Source: Chlorocebus sabaeus (lineage: Eukaryota > Chordata > Mammalia > Primates > Cercopithecidae). Taken from it: a DNA stretch of 64,000 bases. The translations under genes and the position numbers were made by a program. The stretch covers positions 75,921,133 through 75,985,132 of the forward strand of contig NC_132911.1 of the NCBI RefSeq assembly GCF_047675955.1, read 5' to 3'. The notes beneath the pieces were generated by a model, which ran no database searches, had not been told where the DNA came from, and worked only from the letters and a program-made list of their open reading frames with translations. Shown here piece by piece: positions 1 to 11,837 of the stretch (its first letter is position 1; each line of letters begins with the position of its first letter).

Positions 1-197
1 AAAATTTAGGGATTATATCTTATTTATCTTTATGACATCACTGCACCTAGAACACAATTAGTTCTCTTTAAATATTTGTTGACATGAACAGCTGAAACTA
101 ACCTCTTTATATATCATTATTTTCAAAAAATACCATAACTTAAGATGACTGTATTACTGAACAGAAAGAATGACACTTTTAATAAATTCCATGGATG

Positions 198-464
198 CAG
201 GGGAGGTGAGGGAATGGTTTCAGGATAAAATTGTTCCACCTTAGATCATCTGGCATTAGTTAGATTCTCATAGGGAGCACACAACCTGGATCTGTTCACA
301 ATACAGTTCATGCTCCTATGAGAATCTAATGCTGTGGCTTATGGGACAGGAGGTGGAGCTCAGGTGGTAATGTTCACTTGCCCTCTGCTCACCTCCTACT
401 GTGCAGTCCAGTTGCTAATATGCCACAAACTGGCGGTCCATTGCCCAGGGGTTGGTGACTCCTG
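198..464. mobile_element. hAT-like non-autonomous DNA transposon copy
   Basis: This is a compact 267 bp repeat ending in CCCAGGGGTTGGTGACTCCTG, a decayed version of the CAGGGGTCCCCAACC type terminus of mammalian hAT elements. Inside it two arms form an imperfect palindrome: TTAGATTCTCATAGGGAGCA (260-279) against TGCTCCTATGAGAATCTAA (311-329). I recognise the repeat but cannot give its family name with certainty. Confidence 0.65.
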
Positions 465-567
465 AAACAGAAATTACAAGGGGCTGGAAAAAGAGGGGAT
501 GGAAAATTACTGTTTAATGATTATATAGTTTTTGTTTGGGATGATTAAAAATGTTCAAGTCTAGAGA

Positions 568-2098
568 AAACTATTTTAAAATTCATATGGAACCAAAAAA
601 AAAAAAAAGCCCAAATACCCAAGACAATCCTAAGCAAAAATAACAAAGCTGGAAGCATCACACTACCCAACTTCAAACTATACTACAGGGCTACAGTAAC
701 CAAAACAGCATGATACTGGTACAAGAAAAGACACACAGACCAATGGGACAGAAAAGAGAACGAAGAAATAAGACCACACACCTACAACTATCTGATCTTT
801 AACAAACCTGACAAAAACAAGCAAAGGGGAAAGGATTCCCTATTTAATAAATGGTGCTGGGAGAACTGTCTAGCCATATGCAAAAAATTGAAACTGGACC
901 CTTTCCTGACACCATACACAAAAACCAACTCAAGATGGATTAAAGACTTACATGTAAAACCCAAAACTGTAAAAACTCTAAAAGAAAACCTAGGCAATAC
1001 CATTCAGGATATAGGCATGGGCAAAGATTTCATGACAAAGATGCCAAAAGTAATTGCAACAAAAGCAAAAATTGAAAAACGAGATCCCATTAAACTAAAG
1101 AGCTTCTGCACAGAAAAAAAAAAAAATTAACAGAGTTAACAGACAGCTTACAGAATGAAAGAAAATGTTTGCGAACTACATCTGACAAAGGTCTAATATC
1201 CAGCATCTATAAGGAACTTAAACAAATTTACAAGAAAAAAAGCAAACAGCCTCATTAAAAGGTGGGGTGAACAGACACTTCTCAAAAGAAGACACGTGAC
1301 CAACAATCATATGAAAAAAAGCTCAGTGTCACTGATCATTAGAGAAATGCAAATCAAAATCACAGTGATACACCATCTCACACCAGTCAGAATGGCTTTT
1401 ATTAAAAAGTCAAAAAAAAAACATGCTGGTGAGGCTGTGGTGAAAAAAAAGAACACTTTTACACTGTTGGTGGGAGTGTAAATTAGTTCAACTATTGTGG
1501 AAGACAGTGTGCTGATTCCTCAAATACCTAGAGACAGAAATACCATTCAACCAGGCAATCCCATTACTGGGTAAATACCCAAATGAACATAAGTGTTCTA
1601 CCATAAAGACACATGCACGCGTATGTTCATTGCAGCACTATTCACAATAGCAAAGACATGGAATCAACCTAAATGCCCATCAATGGTTGACTGGATAAAG
1701 AAAATGTGGTATATAAGCACTATAGAATATTATGCAGCCATAGAAAATAATAAGATCATGTCTTTTGCAGAAACATGAATAGAGCTGGAGGCCATTATCC
1801 TTAGAAAAGTAATGCAGCAACAGAAAACCAAATCCTGCATGTTCTCACATATAACTGGGAGCTAAATGATGGGAATACATGGACACATAGGGGGAACAAT
1901 GCACACTGGGCCTACTGGAAGGCAGAGGGTGGGAGGAAGAAGAGTATCAGGAAAAATAACTAACGGATACTAGGCTTAATACCTGGGTGATGAAATAATC
2001 TGTACAACAAGCCCCCATGACACGCATTTACCTATGTAACAAACCTGCACATCCTGCACATGTACTCCTGAACTTAAAATAAATTTTTTTAAAAGCTC
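568..2098 (+). mobile_element. L1 3' end (ORF2 C-terminal part plus 3' UTR), decayed
   Basis: This is a 5'-truncated L1 running from the ORF2 region that encodes the KFIWNQK-like segment through the C-terminal cysteine region to the 3' UTR, ending in AATAAATTTTTTT. The reading frame is broken several times; open pieces at 888-1130, 1296-1481 and 1593-1778 match successive parts of ORF2p. Its 3' UTR wording resembles L1PB or older L1PA subfamilies (inference). Confidence 0.9.
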
Positions 2099-2099
2099 A

Positions 2100-2325
2100 G
2101 GAAATAGATAGTGGTGGTGGTTGTATAATAGTGAATGTACTTGAATTATACACTTAAAAATGGCTAAAATGGGCCAGGCATGGTGGCATTTGCCTGTACT
2201 CCCAGCTACGGGGAAGGCTGTGTGGCAGGAGGATCATTTGAGGCTAGCCTGGGAAACACAGCAAAACCCTTCAAAAATTGTTAAAACAGTAAGTTTTAGT
2301 TGCATATATTTTACCACAATAAAAA
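2100..2325 (+). mobile_element. Old L1 3' end split by an Alu-like left monomer (FLAM/AluJ type)
   Basis: Flanks 2100-2168 and 2290-2325 read like the terminal part of an ancient L1 (TGTACTTGAATTATACACTT and TATATTTTACCACAATAAAA). Between them, 2169-2288 is a degenerate Alu left monomer starting GGCCAGGCATGGTGGC. It has only one arm. Confidence 0.6.
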
Positions 2326-2329
2326 AGGC

Positions 2330-4896
2330 ATAGTGACTACTAAATATTAAAATAATACCTCACAAAGTGCTGCGTAACAATTCACTCTACAAGTGTGAAG
2401 ACTCTAAGTGTACATACTGTATAAATTACCTATCTTATTTACCCCAAAAGAAACAAATACTAATCAGTAATGAGCAAATAGGTAAAATAGCTGAATATTA
2501 AAAATAAAGATGGACTACAATTCCCTTATCAGTAGCCTTACCACTTTACAAAGTAGTTTGAGAGCACTGTGTGTTTTATTCTTACTTACAAGTAAACTGA
2601 ATAAGAATGGGTAAAAAATATGTTGTTCTAACAGAATTTGAAATAGCTATAGAATAATGACTGCTAAAGATATGCTAATTTGATAATTGAACAAATATTT
2701 TTAAAGGTCATTAGATTCATTCTGTAACAAGTCACATGTGAATATTAAAATCTATATTATTTGAAAACAAAAATATAAAGAATATGGTCAAAACAGACAA
2801 GTTAGAACTCTAAGTCCTCCAAAGGGTTAAAATAAGCTGTAGTCTTTGACCAATCACCCTCTAGAACCATGTCTTCATAAATTTGATTCATTTATAGAGT
2901 GTTTTTGATGATAGGCAATTCTTTGTTGAAAGTTAAGTGCTCTTTTATATGAATAAATAAAAAAGGCTTTGGTTTGAACTAATACATTATTTTGACAAAT
3001 GTTTATTGGAACCCCAGTTATGGGTTCATAAATCAGAGTTCTTTGTGGTCCATCAGGTGAGCTCAGCAATGCCACCAGATGTCACAGCAAATACCAATAG
3101 GGTAATTAAAACAAGTCCATGGAATGCAGTCCCTCTCCTACACAATGACAGTAGTCAAAACAAGAAGAAATAGCTTATTATCTTTAACCTACTGAAAATA
3201 CTTCTGCAAGATGTCATAACCATACCTTCAAAGAAAAAAAACATTTGTTTTCTATTTACTATTGTATTAAAATGACAAGGCCAGGCATGATGCATGATCT
3301 GTCAGACAGATTATTTCCAAACCTATCTCACAATAAAAAGGAGGAAAATCATCTGCATGCAGTAACTAAACTATATCCTTAGAAAAAGTATTCCTCTTTT
3401 TTTCTTCCTTTTCTTTCCTTCCTTTCTCTCTACCCGCTTTTCAAAATAGCTCTTATTTCCTGAAAAGTGAGTCCTATTAATAGTACCTAATATACCTGGC
3501 CCAATGCACATCCAGTTGCATATTGCATGGGCCTGAATTGTTTTAAAAAATTCCATGATTAAAAGCTTGCATTCTTTTCTATCAAATAGAATACATTTGG
3601 CAACAAAATTCTAGCAAAACACCAAACCCATTTGTGACTAAAAACTGGAAAGACTTTTTACTCTGGAGACTTTTGAAAGTCTCTGTACAGTCCTGGCACT
3701 ACCAGCCATAAAAAGGAAGGGGAACAAGGCTTTTAATTAAAATAGTCATTTGCATAATATAGCTTACAGTGGGAAATTTTCTTGAAGGATCCCTGCCTGT
3801 CGGAATGATAGGTAGACCTCTGCATAATTCATCCTAAACAGTCACAAGTAACACAGCGAGCACATTAGAGATTGCCTCTAAACCGACCAGGCAGCTCCAT
3901 TTAAAGGGCCAGTATGGTAAGGCCATATAAGGAGAGCTTTGCTATTACTTTATAACTTCACTGCCCATGCCTGCTGGCTTCACTATTGATGATAATATAA
4001 ATAGACAGTGAGTGACAATTTAACATGCTAGCTATTGAACTACTCTAATCTTAAACCAAAGAAATTATGTCATCAAGACTGACTTAAAAGAGCAATGTCT
4101 AAATACAGCTGTTATTTGTGAACAACAAAAATGTTGCCATTATATCATAGGACAATGTTTAGAAAGAACTGAACCGGGACCTGGGTCTTCCAGAGCATCT
4201 CTGATTCCACATTATCTGGGTAATCCCATATTTTTTAAAAAGTTCTTATTAAATGGGTGCCTAAACTATAAAGGCAGCTAATTTGCAAGAAAGAACTGGG
4301 GAATAAGACAGCTGGAATGAGCCCTGTCAACATCAAAACAAATATTATACATTGACCTCAGAAACTTTTCTGTCCAAAGAACCACAATTTGATGGGATTA
4401 GTGTATAGAGAAATTTATATTCCAGGGCATTATTATAAACAATAGAGCAATAGTCCGGCAATTACTGGAGTTTAACAGCTAAGTGTGGTCAGGGAAAGAA
4501 TGAGAGAGAGCCCTACCGGTGCTGCCGTCATCCCAAGCTAATTGTGGGCATACTCAAAGCTGTGTCTCCCTAAGGAACAACATCAGAGGCTTAACAACGT
4601 AGGGGTGGGGGACATATAGCAGAGAGAACAAGGGAGAGACTTTAATAATCTAGCCAATCGCTAAACAAATAAATAAGAAAATAACAATAACCAGCCCCAG
4701 GGTAGTGCCCAGAGTAGCTATATTATCAAAAATAGTTACCAACAAAAAATGATGAGGCAAGCAAAGAAACAGGAAAGTAAGATCCATTCTCTGGGAGGTG
4801 GGAGAGCAAACAACATAAATTTCCTGTCAAAACAACCAGATGTCAGATTTAACAGAAAAATAGTTCAAAGTAGCCATTACAGAAATAAAGGAAAGC
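2330..4896. other. Non-coding stretch without recognised gene
   Basis: I see no gene or clear repeat here. There is a short pyrimidine-rich patch at 3395-3432 (TTTTTTTCTTCCTTTTC type) and otherwise AT-rich single-copy sequence. Open frames in it are short and show no recognisable domain. Confidence 0.6.
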
Positions 4897-5205
4897 GGCC
4901 GAGCATGGTGGCTCACACCTGTAATCCCAGCACTTTGGGAGGCTGAGGTTGACGGATTACCTGAGGTGAGGAGTTTGAGATCATCCTGGCCAACATGGAG
5001 AAATCCTGCCTCTACTAAAAATACAAAAATTAGTCACACATGGTGGCATGCGCCTATAGTCCCAGCTACTTGAGGAGGCTGCGGCAGGAGAATCACTTGA
5101 ACCCAGAGGCAGAAGTTGCAGTGAGCCGAGATCGCAGCACCACACGCCAGGCTGGGTGACAGAGCAAGAGTCCATCATAAATAAATAAATAAATAAACAA
5201 ATAAA
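4897..5205 (+). mobile_element. Alu, full length
   Basis: Two Alu arms run from GGCCGAGCATGGTGGCTCACACCTG to a mutated tail of AAAT/AAAC units (5177-5205). The many substitutions suggest an AluS or AluJ age. Confidence 0.95.
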
Positions 5206-7440
5206 AGCATGATTAAAGAAGTAAAGAAAGATATATTGACAATATTATACCAAATAGAGAATACCAATAAATATAAATTTTTTAAAAAAAGGAACCAAAT
5301 CAAAATTCTGGAGTTGAAAAGTGTAATGACTGAAATAATGTATTTGCTAGAAGGTCTCAACAGGATGTTTGAACTGAAAGAAAAAGGAACTCATAAACTG
5401 GAAGATAAATTGACAGAGATTATGAAAGCAAAGGAACAGAGAGAAAAAAAAAATGATGAGGAAAAAATAAACAGGCCCTCACAGAAATATGGGACACCAT
5501 TAAATGCACCAACATGCACATAAAGGGAATATCAGAAGGAGATGAGAAATGAGAAAATTCATAACCAAATGAGATTCCACCAAGAATTCAAAGTTAAACA
5601 TCCAAAACTCAAATAATGTAGTATGTCACATAAGTAAGCTAAGAAACAAAAATCACATGATTGTCTCAATAGACACAGAAAAAAGAATTTGAAAAAATAT
5701 CTATTACCCTTTCATGATAAAAACATTGAACAAATAGGAATAGGAGGAAATTTCCTCAACCTAATAAAGAGCATCTATAAATATCCACAGTTAACATCAT
5801 ACTTAGTGGTGCAAGACTGGACGGTTCCCCTTAAGATAAGCCACAAGACAAGGATGTCAACCCTCACCACTTCTATTTGACATTGTACTGATGTTCTAGA
5901 CATGGCATTAAAAAAGGAAAAGAAATAAAAGGTATACAAATTGGAAGAGGAGGCAAATGATCTCTATTTGCAGATGACATGATCTTATATGCAGAAATCT
6001 TAAAGTAGCCCAAAAAACTATCGGAGCTAGTGAATAAGTTCAGCAAGACTTCAAGATTAATATACAAAAATCAACAGTATCTCTATACATTTGCAATGAG
6101 CAATCCAAAAATGAAATTAAGAAAACAATTCTATTCACAGTAGCATCAAAAAGGATGTAACACTTAGGAATAAATTTAATAGAAGTACAAAACTTATACT
6201 CTGAAATCTATAAAAACATTGTTGAAAGAAACAAAACATCTAAATAAATGGAAAAGACATTTTATGTTCATGGACCAAAATATTCAACACTGCTTAAATG
6301 GCAATATTCCCCAAACTGATCCATAGATTCAATGCAAACCCTATCAGAATCCTAGTTAATTTCTATGCAGGAAGTGACTGATTCTAAAACTCATATGAAA
6401 TTGCAAGGGACTCTGAACAATTAAAATAATGCTGAAAATTGATAATAAACTGAGGAATCACACTTCCCAATTTCAAAATTTAGTATAAAGCAACAGTAAT
6501 CAAAATAGTGTAGTACTGACAAAAGAATAGATATATAGAGTAGTCGAACAGAATTGAGAGGCCAGAAATAAATCCATGTATCTATAGTCAACTGATTTTC
6601 GATAAGGGTGCCAAGACTAGTCAATGAATAAAGAATAGTCTTTTCAACAAATGGTACTGGAGTAACTGGATAGCCATAGGCAAAGGAATAAAGAATAAAC
6701 ACTTATCTCACACTCAAATCAACTCCAAATTGATCAAAGACCTAAATGTAAGGGCATATAATTATAAAAGTCTTAGAAGAAAACACAGGAGCAAATCTTT
6801 ATGACCTTTTTTCATATGAAATCAAAATCTTGAGCAGCACATGAAAAAAAACTGATAAATTGGACTTTGCTATGGTTTGTCCCCACCAAAACTCATGTGG
6901 AGATATGGTCCTCATTGTAGCTACGTTGGGAGCTTATGCCTTTAAGAGGTGATTAGGTCCTTAAGAGGGATTAATGCCCTTTAGGGGTAAATTCTCACTC
7001 TCACAGGACTGGATTAGTCATCATGAGAGTGGATTGTAAAGTGAGGTTGCCTCTCGTGTTTGGTCTCTGCACATACTCACTTCCCCTTCATCTTATCTGC
7101 CACATTATGATGCATCATGAGGCCCTCACCAGAAGCCAACCAGATAAGGCCACTTAATCTTGAACCATCCAGCCTCTAAAACTGTAAGATAAATAAACCT
7201 CTTTCCTTTATAAATTACCAAGACTCAGGTATTCAGATATAACAACAGAAAACAGATTAAAACAGACTTCATCAAAATTTTTAAATGTTGTGTTTTAAAG
7301 AAGCCAGTCACAAAAGACCACATCCTATATGATTCTATTCATATGAAAGTCCAGAATAGGGAAATCAATAGACAGAAGGCGGATTGTGGTTGCTTAGGAC
7401 TGGAATCAGTGAGAGGGAAAATGGGGTGGAGGAGCAAGAG
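5206..7440 (+). mobile_element. Ancient L1 (L1M type) with internal deletions, split by an LTR
   Basis: 5209-5523 resembles an old L1 ORF1 coiled-coil segment. From about 5640 the text matches the ORF2 reverse transcriptase region (5640-6060 contains a decayed LFADDM-like stretch), continuing to 6867 and, after an inserted LTR, from 7265 to about 7440. Frames are shattered. The L1 sentence is interrupted at GGACTT and resumes with GACTTCATCAAAA, which fixes the LTR insertion point. Confidence 0.8.
6868..7264 (+). mobile_element. Solo LTR of ERVL-MaLR type
   Basis: This LTR starts TGCTATGGTTTGTCCCC and ends near ACAGATTAAAACA. It is flanked by the 5 bp target duplication GACTT (6863-6867 and 7265-7269) inside L1 sequence. 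It contains the typical AATAAACCTCTTTCCTTTATAAATTAC block near its 3' part. No internal region remains, so it is a solo LTR. Confidence 0.8.
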
Positions 7441-7441
7441 T

Positions 7442-8725
7442 TGTATTAATCATGGTTCTCCAAAGACAAGAAAATCAATGGGATGAATATATAGAGAGAT
7501 TTGCTTCAACGGATTGACTTACACAATTGTATTAATCAGGGTTCTCCAAGGAAACAGAACCAATATGATATAAAGACAGATACATGAGACGGGCTTTATT
7601 ATGGGAATTGGTTCATGTGATTATGGAAGCCGAGAAGTCCCACAATAGTGTGTCTGCAAACTGGAAAATCAGGGAAGTTGGTGGTATAGCTCAGTCCAAG
7701 TTCAAAGGTGTGAGAACAAGGGAAATGGGTGGTATAATTTTTACTTCGAGACTATGGGGTGACAGAGCAGGTGTGGAGGTTTTGTTACAATTCTCAGAGT
7801 CCAAAGGCCAGAGAACTTGAAGTTCTGGTGCCCAAGGGCAGGAGAAGATAGATGTCTCAGCTCCAGAAGAAACGGCAAATCACCTTTCCTCTGCCTTTTT
7901 GTTCCATTCAGGCCCTCAAATGATCGTATGATACCTACACATTGTGTACGATGAGGGCACATCATCCTTACTTAGTCCTCTGATTCAAATGTCAATCTCT
8001 TCAAGAAGAATCCTCACAACCATACCCAGAAATAATGCTTTACAAAGTATCTGAGTATCCCTTTACCCAGTCAAGTTGATACCTAAAATTAACTATCACA
8101 GGCCAGGCACGGTGGCTCACACCTGTAATCCCAGAAATTTGGGAGGCTGAGTTGGGTAGATCACTTGAGGTCAGGAGTTCAAGACAGCCTGGCCAACATG
8201 GTGAAACCCCATCTCTACTAAAAGTAGAAAAATTAGTAGAAAATGGTGGCAGGTGCCTGTAATCCCAGCTACCTGGGAGGCTGAGGCAGGAGAATCCCTT
8301 AAACCCCCGGGAGGTGGAGGTTGCAGTGAGCTGAATCATGCCACTGCACTCCAGCCTGGGCAACAGAGTGAGACTCCATCTCAAAAATAATAATAACTAT
8401 CACAATTATGGAGGCTGGCAAGCCCAAAATCAGCAGGGTGGGCCAGTAGGCTATACACAGCATGAGCCAATACTGCAGTTCAAGTCTGAAGGCCAGAATT
8501 CTCTCTTGCTTGAGGGAGATAAGTCATCTGTTCTATTCAGGTGTTCAGCTGATTCAATAAGGCCCAACCACATGATGGAAGGCAAAATGTTTTGCCCCAA
8601 GTCCATTTGTCTAAATATTAATCTCGTCCAAAAACATCTACACAGAAATATCCATAATAACAGTTTTGACCACTTACCTGGGCACCATGACCCAGCCAAA
8701 TAGACACATAAAATTAACCATCACA
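7442..8725 (-). mobile_element. LTR nested in a same-family LTR (ERVL-type), with an Alu on top
   Basis: The outer LTR covers 7442-7527 and resumes at about 8404 (TATGGAGGCTGGCAAG) to 8725. The inner copy of the same family (about 7528-8098) starts again with TGTATTAATCAGGGTTCTCC and ends in ATTAACTATC. ACAAT sits at both of its borders (7523-7527 and after the Alu), as expected for a 5 bp target duplication. Both copies end with CACATAAAATTAACYATCACA-like text. The strand is drawn so that the usual LTR start TGTGATAGTTAATTTTA reads on the minus strand. The family name is not assigned. Confidence 0.65.
8101..8392 (+). mobile_element. Alu, full length, in the LTR nest
   Basis: The Alu starts GGCCAGGCACGGTGGCTCAC and ends in a short AAAAATAATAA tail. 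It is flanked by the direct repeat TAACTATCACA on both sides, so it is the youngest layer of this nest. Confidence 0.95.
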
Positions 8726-8726
8726 G

Positions 8727-9712
8727 AAAGGATAAAAGTAAGAGTTTATTTTTTTAGGTGATGAAAATGTTCTAAAGTTGATTGTGGTGATAGTTAAGAG
8801 ATTAAAAAAGTTTAATGGTTTTAGTCTATTTTAATGACTAGGCTAAAAACCATTGTATTAAATAAACAGTTGAATTGTATTAGTTATATATCAAGAAAGT
8901 TGTTTTCTAAAAGGAAGAGCAGACTCCAATGGCAATCTTCATATCCTTGGAGAATGAAAAAAAGTTATTTTACCTGCATTTTTTTAAAAAGCTGCACATC
9001 TACAGATACCAAGAAAACCTAAATTACTCCTCTGGAATGGTAACCAATCAGTTATTTAACAGGTATTTATTAAGACTTGTCCCAGAACATTGCTGAATAC
9101 ATAGACAGCCCTCCAAAGCACGTGCTGATGGATTGATTTATTGTTCCCATAGTGGAATTGGATGATTTTCCTAGGGAAAAAAATATACTCCATTCAATTC
9201 TCTAGGAGCTTAGAAAAAATAACAGTATTCTGCTGCTAATAGTAACCCTTGGAAATTCCATGCAAAGTTCACTGAGCAACACAGAAATGTAATCCCTAAT
9301 CTATATGAGCTTATATTCTAGTTAGTAAGACACACTACCAGACACAAAACAAAACTATAAATAAAACCATTGTTAAACCTTAAAGCGACCATAGCTAAAG
9401 GGGCTCCAGTCCAGAAAAAAATAAGAGAAATAATATTTATCATTAAATACTTCATGAAATCCTACCATGCACATAAGTGGATTCATGCATACACACACCA
9501 TACACACACGCATTTATACATACTTCCAAAGCCCAGAAAATAATTTGCAACTTAAGCCTTATTCCTGATCTAATCACTACTACCACTTGTATTTAACAGT
9601 CTCTGTAGATTATATTTTCTAAATATCAGGAATAAATACAACACACAACAGTCTAATGAAAAACTAAGATGTTATATGCAAAAGGATTCAGCTTATTTGT
9701 TATATAGTCACA
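8727..9712. other. Non-coding stretch without recognised gene
   Basis: This is AT-rich unique-looking DNA with a short CA-rich patch at 9488-9512. No gene, splice-bounded exon or clear repeat was recognised. Confidence 0.6.
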
Positions 9713-11410
9713 GTGACACCCTAGGGTGACTGGTCTGTCACCAGCCAGAAACCTCTGTGGCCAGTGATGCCTCTGCTTGGGGTTTGCTTGCACCTGCTGG
9801 GCTCATCCACCCAAACAGCCTGGCAGGCTGCGCTCAACTCGCACTACCGGCCTGGATCCAATGCCTGCCAAGGGTGAGTCAGGCATTGAGTAGTGAGAGG
9901 TGTGTGAGTGAGCAAGCATGGGTCCAGCCACTGTGCACAGCCAGGCATGCCAGCTGTGGCAGGGGGGCAGCTCCAGGCACTGGCATAGATGCCGGCTCCA
10001 TGTGAGGCTGTGACTGGACCAAATGTAACACAAGTGGCTTCTGCTGCAGGTACCAACATCTAGATAAAGGAAATGTGGTGGCACCTGAAAGCTTGGAGGC
10101 ACGAGTAACCACAAAACTCCAAAGAGGGTGTTACAGTGTGTCACAGCCCTAGACTGGGGAGCCCTGAGGTCTGGACTCCCAGAAGGGCCACAGCTCTTCT
10201 CTCCTCATCAACCACAATGTGGCAAGCATGGAACATGTTTCAGCCGCGTTTGTATTACAGCTCTTTCAGTCCCACCATTCAGCAGGCCCCAAGTTTTTGT
10301 CCCACATCCAGGAAGAAGGAGATACACAAACAACTGGAGGGTGAGCGATGCAGAGAGGATCTTCATTGAGCAACAGAAAAACTCTCAGGAGACCTGAAGT
10401 GGGTCACTCCTTTGGGTAGCTCCTTTCTGTAGCCAGGTCATTCCGATGAATGTCCAGCTCTCAGCAGAGAGGAGACCCATGGTGGGTAGCTCCTTTCCAC
10501 GGGCAGGTCATCCAGGTAAGTTTCCAGCTCTCGGCAGAGAGCAGAGCTATGGTGGGTAGCTCCTTTAGGCAGGCAGGTCATCCTGAAGAGTTGAGGAGAC
10601 CTGAAGTAGGTAGCTCCTTCTCACAGCTTATAGTCCCAATGCCTGTGTTAGTCTGGCTGAGTCTGGGGTTTTTGTGGGCTCAGAAAGGAGGAAGTGCATG
10701 CTGATTGGTCCATGGGCAGCCATGGAAAAAAGCACCATAAAGTTCTCATCTGGGCAGTGGATTCTACCCAGAACTCACAGCCTGGCCTCCAGGCTTCAAG
10801 CTGTCCCTGGTTAGATGGCGGGGTTTCACTGGGGACTTGCCCTTTTCCACCAGGAACCTGTCTGCCTCCTGCCATCATCGACATGCCATCCACAGTGCCC
10901 AGGCTCCTCATGCCAAGGGGCACCTGCAGGCCTGCACAGAGCCACCCTCAGCCCCTACCAGCCTCCCTCCAATGCTCGTCAGCACCCAAAGTCTAGAGGG
11001 AGCCAAGGTTGCAGGGGGCTAGCATGTTAGTGCCTCTCTGAGTGCTCACACACCCAGCTAGGTCACAATAGCACCCAGGCTTGGCTACAACTTTGCTCCA
11101 CACCAGAGAAGGTGCCGGGAGTGGGGAGAGACAAGGAAGCAGAAGTGGGCACTTCCAAGCCTGTGGGGGGAAGGGGGCTTCCTGGGCCCCTAAGAGTGCA
11201 GGGATCCCCAGGTCTAGAGCCACAGCTGGGAAGCTACAGCTGCACCCAGGAGCACAAGTCTCCTGCCCTACTGACTCAGTAGAGGGCAGGGCTCTCACCT
11301 GCTCCTGCCCCCACTGGCTCTGCAGAACAGGGCAGCCCCAGCCACACCTCTCCCGCTGCAGCCCACATCTTCACGGAGGCCATTCCAGATGGGCTGCCAC
11401 TGTCATTAAT
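9713..11410. mobile_element. GC-rich 1.7 kb block resembling a long ERV LTR (MER52-like, tentative)
   Basis: This block is much richer in G and C than its surroundings and has sharp edges near 9713 and 11410. It contains a 70 bp tandem array (10414-10610) and several overlapping open frames on both strands without domains. The combination of about 1.7 kb, high GC and internal 70 bp repeats suggests a long class I ERV LTR; the wording of the first 150 bases reminds me of MER52. Orientation and family need a library search. Confidence 0.5.
10414..10625. repeat. 70 bp tandem repeat, about three units
   Basis: The phrase GGGTAGCTCCTTT starts at 10414, 10484 and 10554, exactly 70 bp apart. A degenerate shorter unit follows at 10608. 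Units share AGGTCAT and CCAGCTCTCRGCAGAGAG. It lies inside the GC-rich LTR-like block. Confidence 0.85.
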
Positions 11411-11576
11411 ATAATTCTAAAATTTTTTATCTAATTATTGCTATCTCGTACATGTGGAAGTAATTTTACAAAGATATAATAACAACATCAAAATCAAGTT
11501 CAATAATACTATCTTGGTGAAAGAATATCAAAAACATAAAATTTCAGGGATAGTAACAGTCTGCAAAACACCATCA

Positions 11577-11740
11577 CATACAGTATCTCACTGATTTTTC
11601 ACAACAGTCCTTGGAGACATTATTATTATTATTAAATATGTAATTCTTATTTTACAGATGCAGAAACTGGGACTTAAATGACTCATCATCCAAAAAATAA
11701 TGTCAAGTCTAGGAATCAAACTCCAGTCTTTGGACTTTAA
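11577..11740 (+). repeat. MIR element
   Basis: The MIR core wording TTTTACAGATGCAGAAACTGGGACTTAAATGACT is present in decayed form, followed by the typical CAAGTCTAGGAATCAAACTCC end. A short ATT run (11621-11636) sits in it. Confidence 0.75.
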
Positions 11741-11837
11741 ATAAAAATTTCTACATTGCAATTAAAAGTAATTGTTGCCTCAAGCCAAGAATTAAGACTA
11801 CTCAGAAAGGTGTCTAAGACACTACTTATCTATCTTA

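Noticed and set aside
9757..11434. Cluster of 60-117 codon open frames on both strands
   Set aside because: They overlap each other in several frames inside a GC-rich LTR-like repeat; high GC alone lowers stop frequency. No domain or splice context was seen.
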